Of a stretch of DNA of 64,000 bases, positions 47,983 through 60,545 are shown piece by piece (position 1 is the stretch's first letter; every line of letters begins with the position of its first letter). Made by a program: the position numbers and the translations under genes. This DNA comes from Diaporthe sp. PMI_573. Lineage: Eukaryota > Ascomycota > Sordariomycetes > Diaporthales > Diaporthaceae. The DNA lies in NCBI GenBank assembly GCA_021399435.1, contig JAJTUP010000025.1:806001-870000 (forward strand). Reading direction: 5' to 3'. The notes under the pieces are model-generated. The model was not told the DNA's origin, did not search any database, and saw nothing but the letters and a program-made list of their open reading frames with translations.

Positions 47983-50432
47983 CTAGATCAGGAGTACCTC
48001 CCCCACAGCACCTTCCTCGTGTAGAGCAACCCCAAAATCTCCATTCCAGACAGCCTGCGCGAGGCCGACCCGGCGATATACCGGGAGCTTGCCGTCAGAT
48101 CCAGCAGAAACAAGCACCAAAACCAAGAGGTGGTATATCCTCCTATGCTTCGCTTCGTGCTCCTGCTTCCGCTTCCGAAACCAGCCAGACGACTTCGGGC
48201 TCCACTCCTCCCCAATGATCAGGCACCAGATAGCACCCGTAGGCGCCTGAGGCGGCCGGCCATCCTCCAAGTCGAACTTAACGATGCCGCAGAGGCCGCC
48301 GGCCTTCGTGCACAGGAATAGCGGGGGCCCGTCGTTGTGGTTGTTATTGTACAAATATTTGTTGTACGCAGCCGTGTGGACAAACTTGGGCAGTAGTAGA
48401 CTATCGTCATCCTCTTCCACCGGGGCGAAGCGTTCGATGGCGAGCCCCAGCCAGCTGTCGGTCTGCTCCGTCTGGGAGGGTGCCTCGGCCTTCCACGCCA
48501 TCGGCACTACACGAGCGGCGCCGATCCTCAGCGCGGCCGGGTCTGGCACCTCGGGGGCTGGAGCGGCGCCGATGGACCAGACCGCGGCGCCGTCCACGAA
48601 AGAGCATGTCCCGATGCTCGTCGACATGTCGACATCCAGAATTCTTACGCGGCCATCGTACGCAATCCAACCCCACGACGGCGCTTGCAAAAAGACGCGA
48701 CAGGTTAGCGGGATGAGCATGTTCTGTTCTCTTTTTTCTTTGTCTTACGGGTGGGGGTTAGGGGTGTGGAGTTGCTCGCTCACCTCGGACCACATCCGGC
48801 CTGCGCAGACAGCTGCCCTTGGAAAACCAAAGCAGCCCGGGAGCGGCGTGGGCCAAGAAGATACCATGGGCGTACTTGGGCAGGTGCATCCGCAACTTCA
48901 GCGCCTCCACCACGCCCGCCAGCGCCTCGTTCTTGTCCGTGCTTTCCGTCAGCTGGCGATCGGTGTAGTCCTTCACGATCCCCTTCCAGCACGAGGGGTT
49001 CCTGGTCGCCAGCCGAGGCAAGACCCGGCTGAGGGTCCGGACCCATGGTTCCATCCTCAGGTCGGCAAACAGCCTGTGCTTGGGGCTGTCACGCCCGGAG
49101 AGTAGCCAGTCGCTGCCGTCGGTAATGTCGTCTTGGGTGTACGTCCGCTCCTGGCACTCCCAGAAGAGCTGGTGCCGGCCAAAGTAGACAATGCGGCGCG
49201 AGAGCAGCCGCTCCTGGAACGTCCATCCGCGCGTGTCCCACCGGCTGCTGCTGAGCTCTCTGCTAAAGGCCGCCCTTGGGTCCAGCCTCGGCGCGATATG
49301 CATGACGCCGCCTAGGTCGCGGCCCCGCGTGGCGCACCTGACACGGACCGAGGCGCGCTCCTGGCGCGGGAGGTAGAGCCCCTCGTCCCTCGTCGAGGCC
49401 GCCAGGGCGGTGATGGTGAGCGAGGCTCTCTCGTAGATGGAGCACATCTGGTTGGCGTGCGTTGACCAGTCGTCTTCGTCGTCCTGCACGATGCACAGCC
49501 GGTCGATCCAGATGTACGACATGCCCAGGCGGCGGGTGAAGTCAATGGCGTGCTGCAGGGTCAGTGGCAACTCGTGGAGTAGCAGCCGTTGCTCCAGGTC
49601 GGCTTTATTTCCTCGGATTAGCCGGAACGGGTGCTTGCCGGGCTCGGCGGGAGGCTCCCAGCAATAGCTCATGGCGACGTATCGGTCTCGCTTTCCGTTT
49701 GTCTCAAGCAGGTGCGGCACGACGCTGGCCGACCCCACGTGGATGACCCGGTCTGGGAGGATTGTCGTCTGGGGATTGTCGTCGAATCGTCTGCCCGAGA
49801 TACCCATGTGGCAGAAGGCGTGGTGTTTCATGCAATCGCCCAACCAACCTGCGACTTTCTGCAGGGTCTCGTCCGAGTCGGCCGCATGAACAACCCTGCC
49901 GCGGACATATTTTCTTGTCTCTGCCGTGCAATCTGCGGTGCGGGTTAGACCCAAGTGAGGCCCACGACGACACGCTGCCGGGTCACATACCATCGTCCAC
50001 GAAGACATCCAGGTACCGGGGAATAGGAATGTCTAGACCGTTGAAGGTCGACCAGATGGTGAGTTGAGACAGCGGGAAATATTGCACCCGGCCTAGCTTT
50101 GAGTGTAGGAATCGACCCAATTCGCTCAACGATGCATTGAATAAGTCCCGTATGTGATGCGATGGCTCTCTTTCGTTGTGGAGCTCGTCGGCTAGGATTT
50201 CGACCCTTACGAGCTCCCTTGACCAATTCGAGTCAGATTGGTCCAGGAAAACCCGGCACAAGGGGCAGTCTGCGCGAAGCTGGCTAGAGGTGCGTATGAT
50301 ACTACACTTATAGCTTGTGTCCACATGATCATTTTTGTCAGTCACAACCTTTTCGTTGTTAAAGAATGCGCCGACCGTGAAGAGATTGATTTCTCGACAG
50401 AGTTCGCATATGTCGCCCATTTCGGATGGCAT
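47983..50432 (-). CDS. HET-domain protein (heterokaryon incompatibility type)
   Basis: Three exons: 50432-49991, 49932-48784, 48683-47983. They give 2292 nt and 763 residues. Splice sites are GTATGT with branch CTAAC, and GTGAGC with branch CTAAC. The N-terminal 130 residues contain two Cys pairs (CELC, CPLC). The HET domain follows with its three blocks: YVAMSYCWEPP, MSYIWIDRLCIVQDDEDDW and RGWTFQERLLSRRIVYF. The C-terminal part begins APSWGWIAYDGRV, as in most members. In Neurospora and Podospora such proteins trigger cell death on fusion of unlike strains. This copy is open throughout, unlike the dead HET gene at 36-37 kb, and has GC-richer codons than its surroundings. Confidence 0.88.
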
Positions 50433-50739
50433 CTTTGACGAGGTGACAAGTTTTTTTCTTTGTTCTTCTTTGCGGATCTCATACTAGTTAGCAAACGCGA
50501 GGAAAGAGCGTTGAGCTTAAGAGGAAAAAGCGCCAGGTCAATAGAGTTATGCCAATTGGCCGTCTCGAGCGCTCTAAACAGGGAAGTCTGTCGGCTATAC
50601 ACCAATAGGAGACGAAGGTTCCCTTTGAAGACTAGTCCTTAGTCAGCGCGAGTTCTAGTCTCAACTTTATGTTGAACAGACAAAGGCAGTTCTTCAAAAT
50701 AGCATGTGATCTCTAGATGCCTGCCGGCTTCTCGCAATT

Positions 50740-51028
50740 CTCATATCATTGATCAAAACCCGACTTGAATGGACTCGAGGAACTAGTCATCCATCTCCAA
50801 GACCTTCAACAACGACTTGTTGGTGGACTTCACGATACCAAGAACCGAGACCGATATCTTGACCCAGTCGACCATCCAAACTCCTTTATGGGGAATTCCC
50901 ATGAACACGATGGCCATGGTGTGACCAAATACGTCCCGAAGATGAGCTTCGGGATTGTTTCGCGTGAATAGAATGACCTCCTTACAGACAAGGCCGCCAA
51001 GGTTGTGGATGACGAAAATGAAAGGACG
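50740..51028 (-). pseudogene. Relic of a lipase/SERAC1-like alpha/beta-hydrolase domain
   Basis: Minus-strand translation resembles the hydrolase module found at the N-terminus of many fungal NLR and ankyrin proteins: RPFIFVIHNLGGLVCKEV, then FMGIPHKGVWMVDW. The nucleophile elbow normally reads HSLGG; here Ser is Asn (AGC to AAC). An in-frame TAG at 50783 stands where Gln is expected. The fragment lacks the rest of its gene. Confidence 0.6.
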
Positions 51029-51420
51029 AGATGACGTATCGGAACCAACTCTGTATTGAGAACGTTGTTTAGGCCAGGCTCGGTAAGGTGCCTTCGAGGC
51101 CCGGAGATCATTCCACGTGGTGGTAGGCCACTTCGTACTGTAGCAACAACTGCATATCTTACCTTCACACCCTGTTGTATGACGTCCACACTCGACAAGC
51201 AGCGCCCTGGCGTCCTTGACTTGCACTCCTAACTGTACCTTCATCGACACCTGCGAGACGAGCACTACACTGAGGATTATGGAAGCAAGTTTCATTTTTA
51301 TCTCAATTACCTGTTCCATCCGAAGAAGAACAATACCTGTGCCTCTGTTCTCTAATATCGGGGCGTGTTCTCTATCATTACTTTTCGGGTCACATTACCC
51401 AGATGCCATGTACCAGGTAT

Positions 51421-52062
51421 TCAGCTTGCATTCGCACACGGCACGCTACTGTACAAGCCGATTGCCATAAGACAAGTCATCCCGAATCTCACTTTGGCGG
51501 CCGCGACGTTCGCGATCACTGCGTAGCCGACGATGGATATGGGAAGAGTGAAGAGCATGACGACTCCCCTCAGTTTGAGACGGTCAGAGATGAAGGCCAC
51601 CAGTACCGTTATTGGAGTTGCGACAGCATATGGGATGACAGACAATAGCTGGGTCTGGTTTGGATTGGACGTGATCTTCATGTCGTTGATAATCGTGTGC
51701 AACTTTTTCAGTTAGTCTCAATGTAATGGGTCGAAGTATCACACAGATAAACTTACGAAGAGACCAAAAGAATACAGTCCTGATAATATGGCAAAGTATG
51801 CAGTTGCAGTGAGCCAGACCTGGACGTTGAAAATTCCTCTCCTCACTTCGGACCACCGGAATCGCTCTTCACGTTCGGCAGCCAAGCTACGGAGTGGGTC
51901 AGCATGGAACATCTGAAGACAGAAAGGTCAAACTTGCTTGAATCTGTCTGTAGGGCTTCCTTCAAGTCTGTGCATGGCGAACGCTCGTTCCTCCGGGGTG
52001 AGATAATGCGAAGTCGTGAGGTTGCTTGGCAAAATGCCCGGATTGACTGCGCCGCAAACAGG
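51421..52062 (-). pseudogene. Relic of an MFS transporter (allantoate-permease type)
   Basis: Pieces of one MFS protein in order on the minus strand: LPSNLTTSHYLTPEERAFAM (near 52010), FRWSEVRRGIFNVQVWLTAT, and after an intron (GTAAGT near 51757) TQLLSVIPYAVATPITVLVA and RFGMTCLMAIGLYSSVPC. The sequence then meets a stop at about 51421 with no continuation. The N-terminal helices and the C-terminus are absent, so this is a fragment. Confidence 0.6.
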
Positions 52063-54532
52063 CCAGGCACAAAGGGTTTGGCGCCGCGCGGGGTGACGCT
52101 GGGCTGCTGGAGCCTTGCAACCGCGTTTACTGACCGAACGTGCCGGGGAAAAAATGGTGTTTGTAGAGACGAGCTAGGACGGGTTCTAGGTGCAAGACGT
52201 GTCGCAAAGGAGGGAAAGAAAGCCGCCTCCTCGGCTTCAGCTAACCCCGGGAAATCTTCTGACGTGAATTGCGTTTTGCTGGCTGACCCTCCAAAGACTT
52301 CATCCCGGCATTTGCAACTATGATTCCGGGTCCGGGCTTATGGCATATTTAGTGCCAGGCGTAGCATGCCTTGCTGCTAAATGTCACGAGCCGGTCTGGG
52401 TGCACCGTATGGCCCTGCGCACTTACTTGCAGAGGTACGGGCGCCTAGCGGAACACAAACACGGAGCACACGGCGCACCGAAATTCTCAGTGCCTTGCAG
52501 GAAAGGTCCAATCTGTAACATTCTCTACCATTACCACAGCACAGCTATGGGGTCATTTAGTCGTCAGGTCCTGCCCGATTTCCACACGATGCTTGAAATA
52601 TCAAATGATTGATCAGGCGTAATTGCCACTTCCGTCATCTCTGCCATTGCCCAAGATGTTGTTCCGTATTCCACTTAGGTCAGCATCTTTTTCACTTGCG
52701 CGAACACCTCTTGTGCTCGTCCTGGATCATATGCCAGGCCCGATCCAACAGCCAACTCCGCATCCTTCGCCACATAATCCGAGGCTACAATCAATGCAGT
52801 GGGATAAGTCGCCGTGCCCACATCCGGGCCACGCCTCCATTCGGGCCACCTAAATTGCATACCCGCCATGACTACCCTTTGATTTTATTGTCGTTAGTAT
52901 TGTCGTCAGAACCGACTATGATGTAACTTTTTGGTGTTTCTGACTTTTCAGACCTGTCTTTGTCTGCTGATTTAGCCTCGATCTTACCGGCTTTGATTTT
53001 TGCCCTCCAAATGGCCTTAATTGTTATAAATCTCGAGTTGGGGCTTATTTTGACCTTCTTCCTCTTAGAAGGTACTATGATTTTTAATTTTCTTTTAAGA
53101 ATCTTGTTTTCTTACTATAGCATCTTTAATTGCTAGTCTATCTTATTATATTTTTTTTTAATTTTTTAAAACAATAGTTATTAAGTTGTCGCTAAGTAAA
53201 TATTATAGTTATAAATGCTGACTAAGGTATAGAGTTTTTAGGATATCTTTGGTATTAATAATATCTCTTTTTCTACTATTAAAGGTTCTGAAGGTTAGTG
53301 GATCGAATAGGTGTCAGGTAGCAGTAGGGTGCCTGGAGGCCTTGTTGGGACGCTTGAGAGTGGTTCGGACAACTTTGTATTAAATTCGAGTGGGTTTCTG
53401 TCAGCCCTCCTCACAGTCCCTCCGACATCGTCTCACCCGCGGGCACGCGAGGGTTGGCTCTGGTGCAGGAATGGCGAGGCCGGAAAATTCGGCCCTCAGA
53501 CCCACTATCTTTGGCTTTAAATAGCCAGCCAACCCTAACCCTGACAGTAACCAAACTAAATACAGATAAACTTCAGAAAACAGGCTATCTAATAAACTAG
53601 GTTACATACTTTTTGGATAAGAAATAAGGGTAATGTAGAGGTACGAAGTTAGGGTCTTAAAACAGCCTAAAAAATCGACTTCACGGCCACCAAACTTATC
53701 TGCTGGCGTGCACGCCCTATAGGCACTTAGAGAAATCCAGTGCCAAGTCTAGGGTAACTCTCTGCGTGCAGCGCCCACACAAGCATTTCCGTTTAACAGA
53801 GATATTTAAGCCTTAGTAGTAAAAATAGGCAAGAAGCTAGACTCTATTTTAGGAAAAATTAGGCTTTTAAAAGACAAAAATTAATATTTGAATATTTTTA
53901 TTAAAAAGACTAGACCTTAAAAATACCAATAAATATAGAGGGCATCTAATAAAGTATTTACTAATATACAGAAGGCTGTTAGCGACAATAATAATATATT
54001 ATTATAATAACAGCAATAAATAGGCAGTTACATGGCAAATCCTTAAGAAATTAGCTATATTATATTTAGCTATTATAAGTACAAACTTTAGCATTAGTTT
54101 TATATTTAAAATAACTCTATAGCGTATAAATTAAGTGTATAATTGTTGTTTTTATTCTTGTGGGCATTATTGTGGGCATAATTGTGGGCATATCTGGCTT
54201 CCGGGTATATCCGGCTGCATGGTGACGTGCTCTAAACCAGGAATGATAATGCTGAATGCCGGCAGGAACGGCGCCATGTGCAGCGCTACTATGTGGGATC
54301 TGCGCCATCGCACGGACAGGGGAACCCCATCTAATAACATCAACGCTAGCTATGCTTTCTCATCGCCAACTCTTTCTCATCTTCAATAACCGACAACTAC
54401 TTCAGATACAGGTCTCCAAATCCTTTCCTAAAGACTTTGAGCTTTTAATTCAAGAGCAAGTGTACTTGCGCTGATAATAGGCAAGCGCTTTAACAAGGCA
54501 AACACAAAGGCCCAGCCTAGGCCATCTACAAC
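52063..54532. other. Degraded, AT-rich sequence with no intact gene
   Basis: 52.9-54.2 kb is strongly AT-rich and full of stops in all frames, as in RIP-mutated repeats. A 12-bp unit TTGTGGGCATAA occurs three times near 54155-54190. A minus-strand open stretch at 52675-52869 has no identifiable family. Nothing else is supported. Confidence 0.4.
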
Positions 54533-54700
54533 ATGATGGCAAACATCGACCAGACGGCAAAGTCAGCTGGTGTCACAAAAACCTTTATCGCAATTATCAT
54601 CCTCCCCTTTGCCAGCAATGCGCCCGAGTTATCTAGCGTCTATGAGGCGGCTCGGAATAGACGCATCAACTCTGCCAGCTCTATCAGGCAGCACCTAGAG
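54533..54700 (+). pseudogene. Possible exon relic of a Ca2+/H+ exchanger
   Basis: The translation GVTKTFIAIIILPFASNAPE resembles the first alpha-repeat of CAX cation/proton exchangers, where G-N-A-x-E is the signature. Here it reads S-N-A-P-E. Similarity stops after about 50 residues and no other CAX block is nearby. Weak evidence. Confidence 0.35.
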
Positions 54701-55410
54701 TTCGCCCCAACCGGCCAACTCAGCGGCCGTTCTCACAGCCGGCCACATAAGGCAACCAGTTACAGCATAACGCTTTTACGGCGAAGAGACCCAGGCTGCG
54801 CCCACGGGGGAAGGTACTGAAACATGTTTGATACCACCGCACCGTGGCGCAGCCAATGAGTCAAAAAATCAAGTGCCCATCCAACATGCCAGAGGAAGCT
54901 ATCGGACAGAGTATGCTCAGGACAATCACTTCTACACTGTTGAGAAATGCGTCACGCCGCTAAAATAGTCTTGACCGGACTTGCGGAAGCCGGAAATATT
55001 AAATATTCGATGCGATGGCATGTCAAAATTTACATCTGCTATGCGCCCCGAAGATCGGCATTTGGCAGCACAGATGGGCCGGGCCGTGCATTTGCTAACC
55101 GTATTTAAATACGGTACCGGACCAATGGGAAGACCATCTTGAACCTCCTCCGGCCTTTGAAATGTTAGCTCGGCAATGGTTCCGTACAGGGGAGATTGTT
55201 AAGGTTTCTTTGGCAGCGCAAGTATTTGCGCCAGCTCCAATGGCGACCCCGCCTCGGTAATCGGGGATTAAAGTAGCAAGCCACATCCTTGCTTGTGGAT
55301 CGATCGTCAAGGATCCACGTCCCAGCCTGCTTCAACCGTAAGGCTTTGCGGCTCTTGGGCGCCGCCACAAAGCTGTCAATGTTTTCTGGGCCACGTGCCA
55401 CAGACAATCG

Positions 55411-55437
55411 TATTCTGAACCTACTGTTATCGGCATT

Positions 55438-55474
<37 letters not shown>

Positions 55475-55562
55475 CTGGGTGTTTAAGTGTTTACCACTGT
55501 ATGAAGGGACCGCCTACATACTGCTTAAGAAGCATATGTACACGGATTAAAAACGAAACCAC
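55411..55562 (+). repeat. Direct repeat, copy 1, with a 30-T run
   Basis: Matches 60546-60675 over about 120 bp apart from the length of the T run (30 T at 55439-55468 here, 9 T there). Copy 1 keeps C or G at every position where copy 2 has T or A. Confidence 0.85.
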
Positions 55563-55744
55563 TTCACTACGTGGCATAAATTTCGGCGATAAATTACGGC
55601 GTACAAGGAGCATCCTGGTAGATGTTCGGCAATTGTATGCAAGGACTGTCTGGGAGGAGTTTATAAATCGCTAGAACTTCAAGGTCGACGTCTCTGAGTT
55701 GGTCAATACCGTCACGAATTCCCCAAGAAACCACAAGTCTTATC

Positions 55745-57301
55745 ATGTTCCCAAGGCTGGCACTTCCTTTGTTGCTGATCACTGGTACTGCCAGTGCTCA
55801 GCAGCCACCGGCAATAAATATGACCTTGACCCCGAATTTTCAAGGCGACGAGGCCACTGGCATCCGCTTACGTCTTGTTCTGGAGAACCCCGTCATCGGA
55901 GCCGATCAACCTCTAGTTCAGCTACAGACGCAATTCGCGACAGTGCCGACTCAGGCCTATAACAGCAGCGACATCGACGCCTCGGATGCTGGTGGCAACC
56001 TAACATTGAAGCATGCCGACAACAACGACCAGCGCTCTTATATACCTTCAAGGGCAACCCAAGGAGACGTCGTGATGCAATTTACCGCACGACATAGCGG
56101 GCTGAGAACTCTCGGGCCCGTGGCCGACCTCCGTGCCGAGCCGAGTGGTATAGGGTTGACTGGCGCCGGCTTTAGCTTTGTTCCTGTTCCTACCGCAGCA
56201 GATAAGACGTACCTCATAACCGTCAACTGGAACTTGAGTGGCACGCCGGTTGGGACTCGAGGGATATGGACCTTTGGCGAGGGCACGGGTACCAGGGCTG
56301 GGACTACAGAAATATTGACCGAAAGCTACTATGCTGTCGGTCAAGTGCAGCGTTTCCCGCCACCCGGAGCCGCACCTCCTGGCAACAACTACCAGTTTAA
56401 TTGGTTCGGGAAGCCATCTTTCGACGCCACTAAGATAGCTGAGTGGACGCAACAGCTGTTCGGTAACTACCAGAAGTTTTTCAGTGACGATGGCGATACG
56501 TATCGCGTGTTTGCCCGCTCGTCGCCCGAGGCTGGTAAAGGAATCGGAGGCACGGCGCTCTTGAGATCGTTTATGTTCTTTTACGGCCCTAGCCCTTCCG
56601 ATGAGTCCCTAAAGAACACTCTGGCGCACGAGATGACCCACAACTGGCCTACAATGTCTGGCACCGACGCTGAGACTACTTGGTACGTGGAGGGTATTGC
56701 AGATTTCTATTCGGCACGGCTCCCGATGCGGTTCGACCTCATTACGATAGACGGCTTTGCGGACGAGATGAACAACTTTGCTCGGAAATACTATGGCAAC
56801 CCGTTTATTAACTATACTAACGAGAAAGCGGCGATTGACCCATTCAGCACTCCTGTTTTGCAGAGCTTGCCGTACGGGCGCGGCAACATTTTTCTTGTCA
56901 AGTGGGATGCCGAGATCCGAGCTAAGAGCAACGGAACTCGATCTATCGACAACATCGTCCTGGCTCTTCTTAATAGGACCAGATCAAATCAGGGGGACAC
57001 GCTAGAGGACCTGCTCAAGCTCATGGACCAGGAGCTTGGCCCACAGGCACGCTCAGAGTACAATGATATGGCGGCTGGGAAGCTAGTCGTGCCTCCCGAG
57101 GGCAGTTTGGGTCCTTGCTTTTCCCTCGAGCAGACGAGGGTTCCAGTGTTGTCAGACAGTGGCTCTTTTACCCCCCCAACGGCGGGGAAACGTACACTGG
57201 CAGCGCCGAGAGCATCAGATTCTCTCGGCTCAAACAGCACCGCTATTGCCTGGCTCTGGAAGAAGAAGGACGGCGTGAACGACAAGGATTGTAAGATCTG
57301 A
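55745..57301 (+). CDS. Secreted gluzincin metallopeptidase, M61-like
   Basis: Intronless, 518 residues. It begins with a signal peptide (about residues 1-19, MFPRLALPLLLITGTASAQQ), so it is secreted. The zinc site is HEMTH at 295-299, followed by EG at 316-317 in WYVEGIADFYS, giving the third ligand 17 residues after the second His. That layout and HNWP just after the motif fit family M61 (glycyl-aminopeptidase type). The N-terminal half, beta-rich by appearance, fits the M61 N-terminal domain. Several N-glycosylation sequons are present. The frame is clean although both flanks are decayed. The short tail is Ser/Ala-rich and ends in a charged stretch without a clear GPI signal. Substrate unknown. 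Confidence 0.78.
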   Translation: MFPRLALPLLLITGTASAQQPPAINMTLTPNFQGDEATGIRLRLVLENPVIGADQPLVQLQTQFATVPTQAYNSSDIDASDAGGNLTLKHADNNDQRSYIPSRATQGDVVMQFTARHSGLRTLGPVADLRAEPSGIGLTGAGFSFVPVPTAADKTYLITVNWNLSGTPVGTRGIWTFGEGTGTRAGTTEILTESYYAVGQVQRFPPPGAAPPGNNYQFNWFGKPSFDATKIAEWTQQLFGNYQKFFSDDGDTYRVFARSSPEAGKGIGGTALLRSFMFFYGPSPSDESLKNTLAHEMTHNWPTMSGTDAETTWYVEGIADFYSARLPMRFDLITIDGFADEMNNFARKYYGNPFINYTNEKAAIDPFSTPVLQSLPYGRGNIFLVKWDAEIRAKSNGTRSIDNIVLALLNRTRSNQGDTLEDLLKLMDQELGPQARSEYNDMAAGKLVVPPEGSLGPCFSLEQTRVPVLSDSGSFTPPTAGKRTLAAPRASDSLGSNSTAIAWLWKKKDGVNDKDCKI

Positions 57302-57828
57302 TGGATTATACGTATTGCCATAGGCTTTCCCTTATTTTCTTACACGAGACTGGGGGCGTATTCCTGCCAGGCGTTAGACCTCCGCAGTTGCTTGCGTCGC
57401 AGCGGGTAACCATGGCTGTGAAATCCGACGGTAGCCGTAGGAAGGTTGCCACGCCACATCAGGCTATTACCACTCATTATCAGCTATTTCCTCTAGAGTT
57501 TCGTACATAGAAACCCGTTTATTCACCATTTTGTGGGCTAGGAAATAGAGATTACGAGCCTGCCTGTCTCACCAAGAGCGACAAACGACGTTCCTCTGTG
57601 CTCACATGTCCAGGTCAACTGTACGCCCTCATGCTGTCTTCCGTTGAACCAGGCACTTCTCAGCGCATCCATTTGGTGCCACGTGAGGTGGTAGCAACTT
57701 AGTGCTCTTTATAGCCTCCATTCGATGCCCGCGGTCGTCCGTATTAATCTGTCGTGGCATTCCAGCTTACTGGAAAGTCTCCAGATTCCCATAAAAAAAT
57801 AACGGAGAACAAAAGAGCCAGACATTGA
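57302..57828. other. Spacer after the peptidase gene
   Basis: No coding region, RNA gene or repeat recognised. Confidence 0.35.
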
Positions 57829-58068
57829 AAAGGCAGTCGCTGAGGAGGACCAAGAAGCCGCCGTCACACTCCTGATATCGCTACTGAGCGGTAAGGAACC
57901 ATTCGATCGCAAACTTGGGCCAGAACATAAGGGAGTGGGGTATGAGGACATACTTCGCGATGAGGCCGAACGGTTATGGCCGGCGACGTTGCTGCCAGTA
58001 ATGGAACCATTGTGGGAGTTAACCGGGGCCGGAAGCGGACTGGAGCGGCTACATGAACGCCAAATCCT
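57829..58068 (+). pseudogene. Unidentified coding-like fragment
   Basis: A clean plus-strand frame of about 75 residues with protein-like composition (SGKEPFDRKLGPEHKGVGYE, then LRDEAERLWPATLLPVMEPL) begins just after a stop. It is followed by frame changes near 58060, with another coding-like stretch (FMVRCEGTIYVAEIDGTMLR) in a different frame. I do not recognise the family. It is probably the remains of a broken gene; a real gene with an intron is the alternative. Confidence 0.3.
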
Positions 58069-58649
58069 TTATGGTAAGGTGCGAAGGCACGATCTATGTG
58101 GCAGAAATCGACGGCACCATGCTGCGAGTCTCCGGGGTAAAAAGGCAATCCTACGATCTACTAGAGGCTCTAAAGCATGGGATACAATTCCGCGATGGGA
58201 TAGCGTTTGTGGGAGTCTTCTGCCCTGGTCGAATTCGACCCCTAAAGAATACATATACAACCGGGCAGCTCCTATGACAAGTTCGGCCCCAATAGATGGG
58301 TTAACCAGATTGCTCACACCGTCGTAGCTTGTGCTTCCGAGCGCGCCTCTGCTGGACTTGTTCTGTTGTCCGGAGCTTGACACTATGGACCGAAGCAACA
58401 TGGTTCCAGAACTGATCCACGCTCCGCAACTTTACCTTACCTATTTTACACTTGGGATGCTTACACACAATAAGCTCACCACGCTATTTGGCCTGCTTCC
58501 TTTTCTCCAAGTAGTAGTTATCAAAGTAGTCATTCTATTTCAGGGGCCGACAGTATGGAAAAGCCCGCTCTTACTTTATCAGTCGCTCGTCGCCTATGTA
58601 GTTGGGACACTAGGTTGCTCCCATAAGAAGCGGGAAAGGGTCTGGCTCT

Positions 58650-60450
58650 GGCTCTGACTCTGGTTCAAGCTTGATGCGCTTTGAAGCTAATGGGGACTTG
58701 ACGTTAGTTGGTGACTGGCGCTTGGTGCGATATGACTTCAATAGAGTTTTGACGTCAGTTAGTGGCCGTAAGTACTTGCGCTTAACTATCTCTCGCTTGC
58801 CACATTGAGTAATATATAAGTTAACGACTTTGATACTTAGCTTTGCTATTTCTTTCTTGCTTAAATTGTCTGGCTGGTGGCAGAGAATTTCGGCAAGCCT
58901 TGTATACTCGGGGATGGCGAGATTAATCGCCGGCTCTGTATATTCCTCTAGCTCCTCTCCTCTTACCCGCCTCTCGAGATCCCAAGTAGGGCAATAGTAG
59001 AAGTAGTTCTCATAGTACTGCTTTATAATCTATTTCTCGCGCTATAACCGCTTGGATTAAATCGTGGTTGTTAGCTTTTAGATCTCTACTTTGTTTTCCT
59101 GGCCGTCAAAATAATACTCCCCCCCCCCTTAAGCTTCGCTCTCTGCTCTTTCAACTTGGTGATCTTCGGATCTGGCTCTAAGCTCTCCCACACCTCCGGG
59201 GGCACCATGTCTTATATGGCACGCGGGTTGCAGGTCAGGCTAATATGCGCAAATAATTAAAACATTTAGTCTTCTATTTTTTCTTCTAGAAAGGCATTTT
59301 AAAGGTTAAATTTTACAATCTAGTTGAAATAAGCGTCCTGGAACGTAAAGAACCTGGCGTTGTGCCGCATCATTTGGTTGCAAACTAAATCCAGTGCGTT
59401 TCCTAGGGGCAATGGTCAGCTCCGCCACAGACTCCCGCCTGACGAGATACCAACATACCATTTACGGCATTTGCGGCGCCTTGCCGTCTAAATTTGGGTG
59501 TCTATTGCCTCTCAAAACCGGCGTCCAAGCTCTGGTCACCTATATGATCTCTCAGGGTAGAATATAGCATGGCCTTGTCCTCAGACACGGTCCCGTCCCT
59601 GGCAACGCGACAGAAGAACGGGGTCTTTAGCTTAGACTCTTTTTAGTACATCGGCAGGCACTGGTATCCTTGTGGAACCTTAGTACCGAGTATGGAGTTT
59701 GCATCCTGGATGCATTTTGCGTCAAACGCTTTGCTAAATAGCGCAATACTAAGGAAGAGGAGTATGGGGCAAAATAACAGCTTCCTGGAGCAGGTAAAGA
59801 AAAAGATGGTTCTAGAACCTATTAGCATTAATCTGGCTTCGGCCACACTGTGTTTTTTATCAACTGTTTATTGGTCTGTCTGCTGTCTGCTCAACCTTCC
59901 GACTACTCTTCCCTGAGCTTATACACAAAGTCAACAACAGCTTTGTATATCTACTCGTGCTTCTCCTCCGGCGGGACCTTAAATCCTGCCTATTTCCTCT
60001 CACCCTTTAATATCTTTCCAATCTTTTTAGAAAGATCTAGGTATCCGATAACAAAATAATATATCCAGAGTAATAGAAGCTCTGTAATATTACTATGTTT
60101 ATCTATTTTGTTATAAATACTGTCTTTGCTGCTTTTTGATAGTTTTGTAATATTATCGCGAAAGTCTTATAGGAACTGGCTTAAATAAATCTTTTCTCTA
60201 TTTTGACTTTTATTAAAGTTAGCTGTATGCTTAGATGTAGGCTATGATCTCTATAGGCTTACTTGGGAAGAGTTTTCTTAGGATCTTGTTTTTATAGTTT
60301 TTTTTGGAGGATTCTATAGAAGTGTATATTAATATAGATGTTAAGAGAAAGAGATATTGACTAGGACTATAGCTGTGGGATTGTCAAATTTTATATAGGG
60401 ACTATGTTGAGACTATTTTGGTCTTTACTGTATGACTAATTGCCCTACTT
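58650..60450 (-). pseudogene. Relic of a DUF3435 protein (tyrosine-recombinase family of Starship captains)
   Basis: Minus-strand fragments in order: LFCPILLFLSIALFSKAFDA (59.8 kb), TKVPQGYQCLPMY-stop-KESKLKTPFF (59.65 kb), TPKFRRQGAANAVNG (59.46 kb), and a C-terminal block with AINLAIPEYTRLAEILCHQP and QCGKREIVKRK (58.8-59.0 kb). This order and wording match fungal DUF3435 proteins, often labelled FluG-domain or C2H2-finger proteins. Their R-H-R-Y core is that of Crypton/Starship recombinases. Stops and frameshifts are frequent and many are TAG or TAA, so it is dead and probably RIP-mutated. The 5' limit is not resolved. The gene would have read leftward, toward the accessory region. Confidence 0.6.
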
Positions 60451-60545
60451 TTTAGTCTATGGCGCCGCCAGAAGCGGTCTCGCTAGCCTTGTCTGTATGA
60501 TTATTACAAGGCTGTTAATGTTTTTTGGGCCATATGCTATAATTA

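Noticed and set aside
52675..52869. Minus-strand open stretch of 64 residues as an enzyme fragment
   Set aside because: Composition is protein-like but no family block is recognisable and both ends are in decayed sequence.
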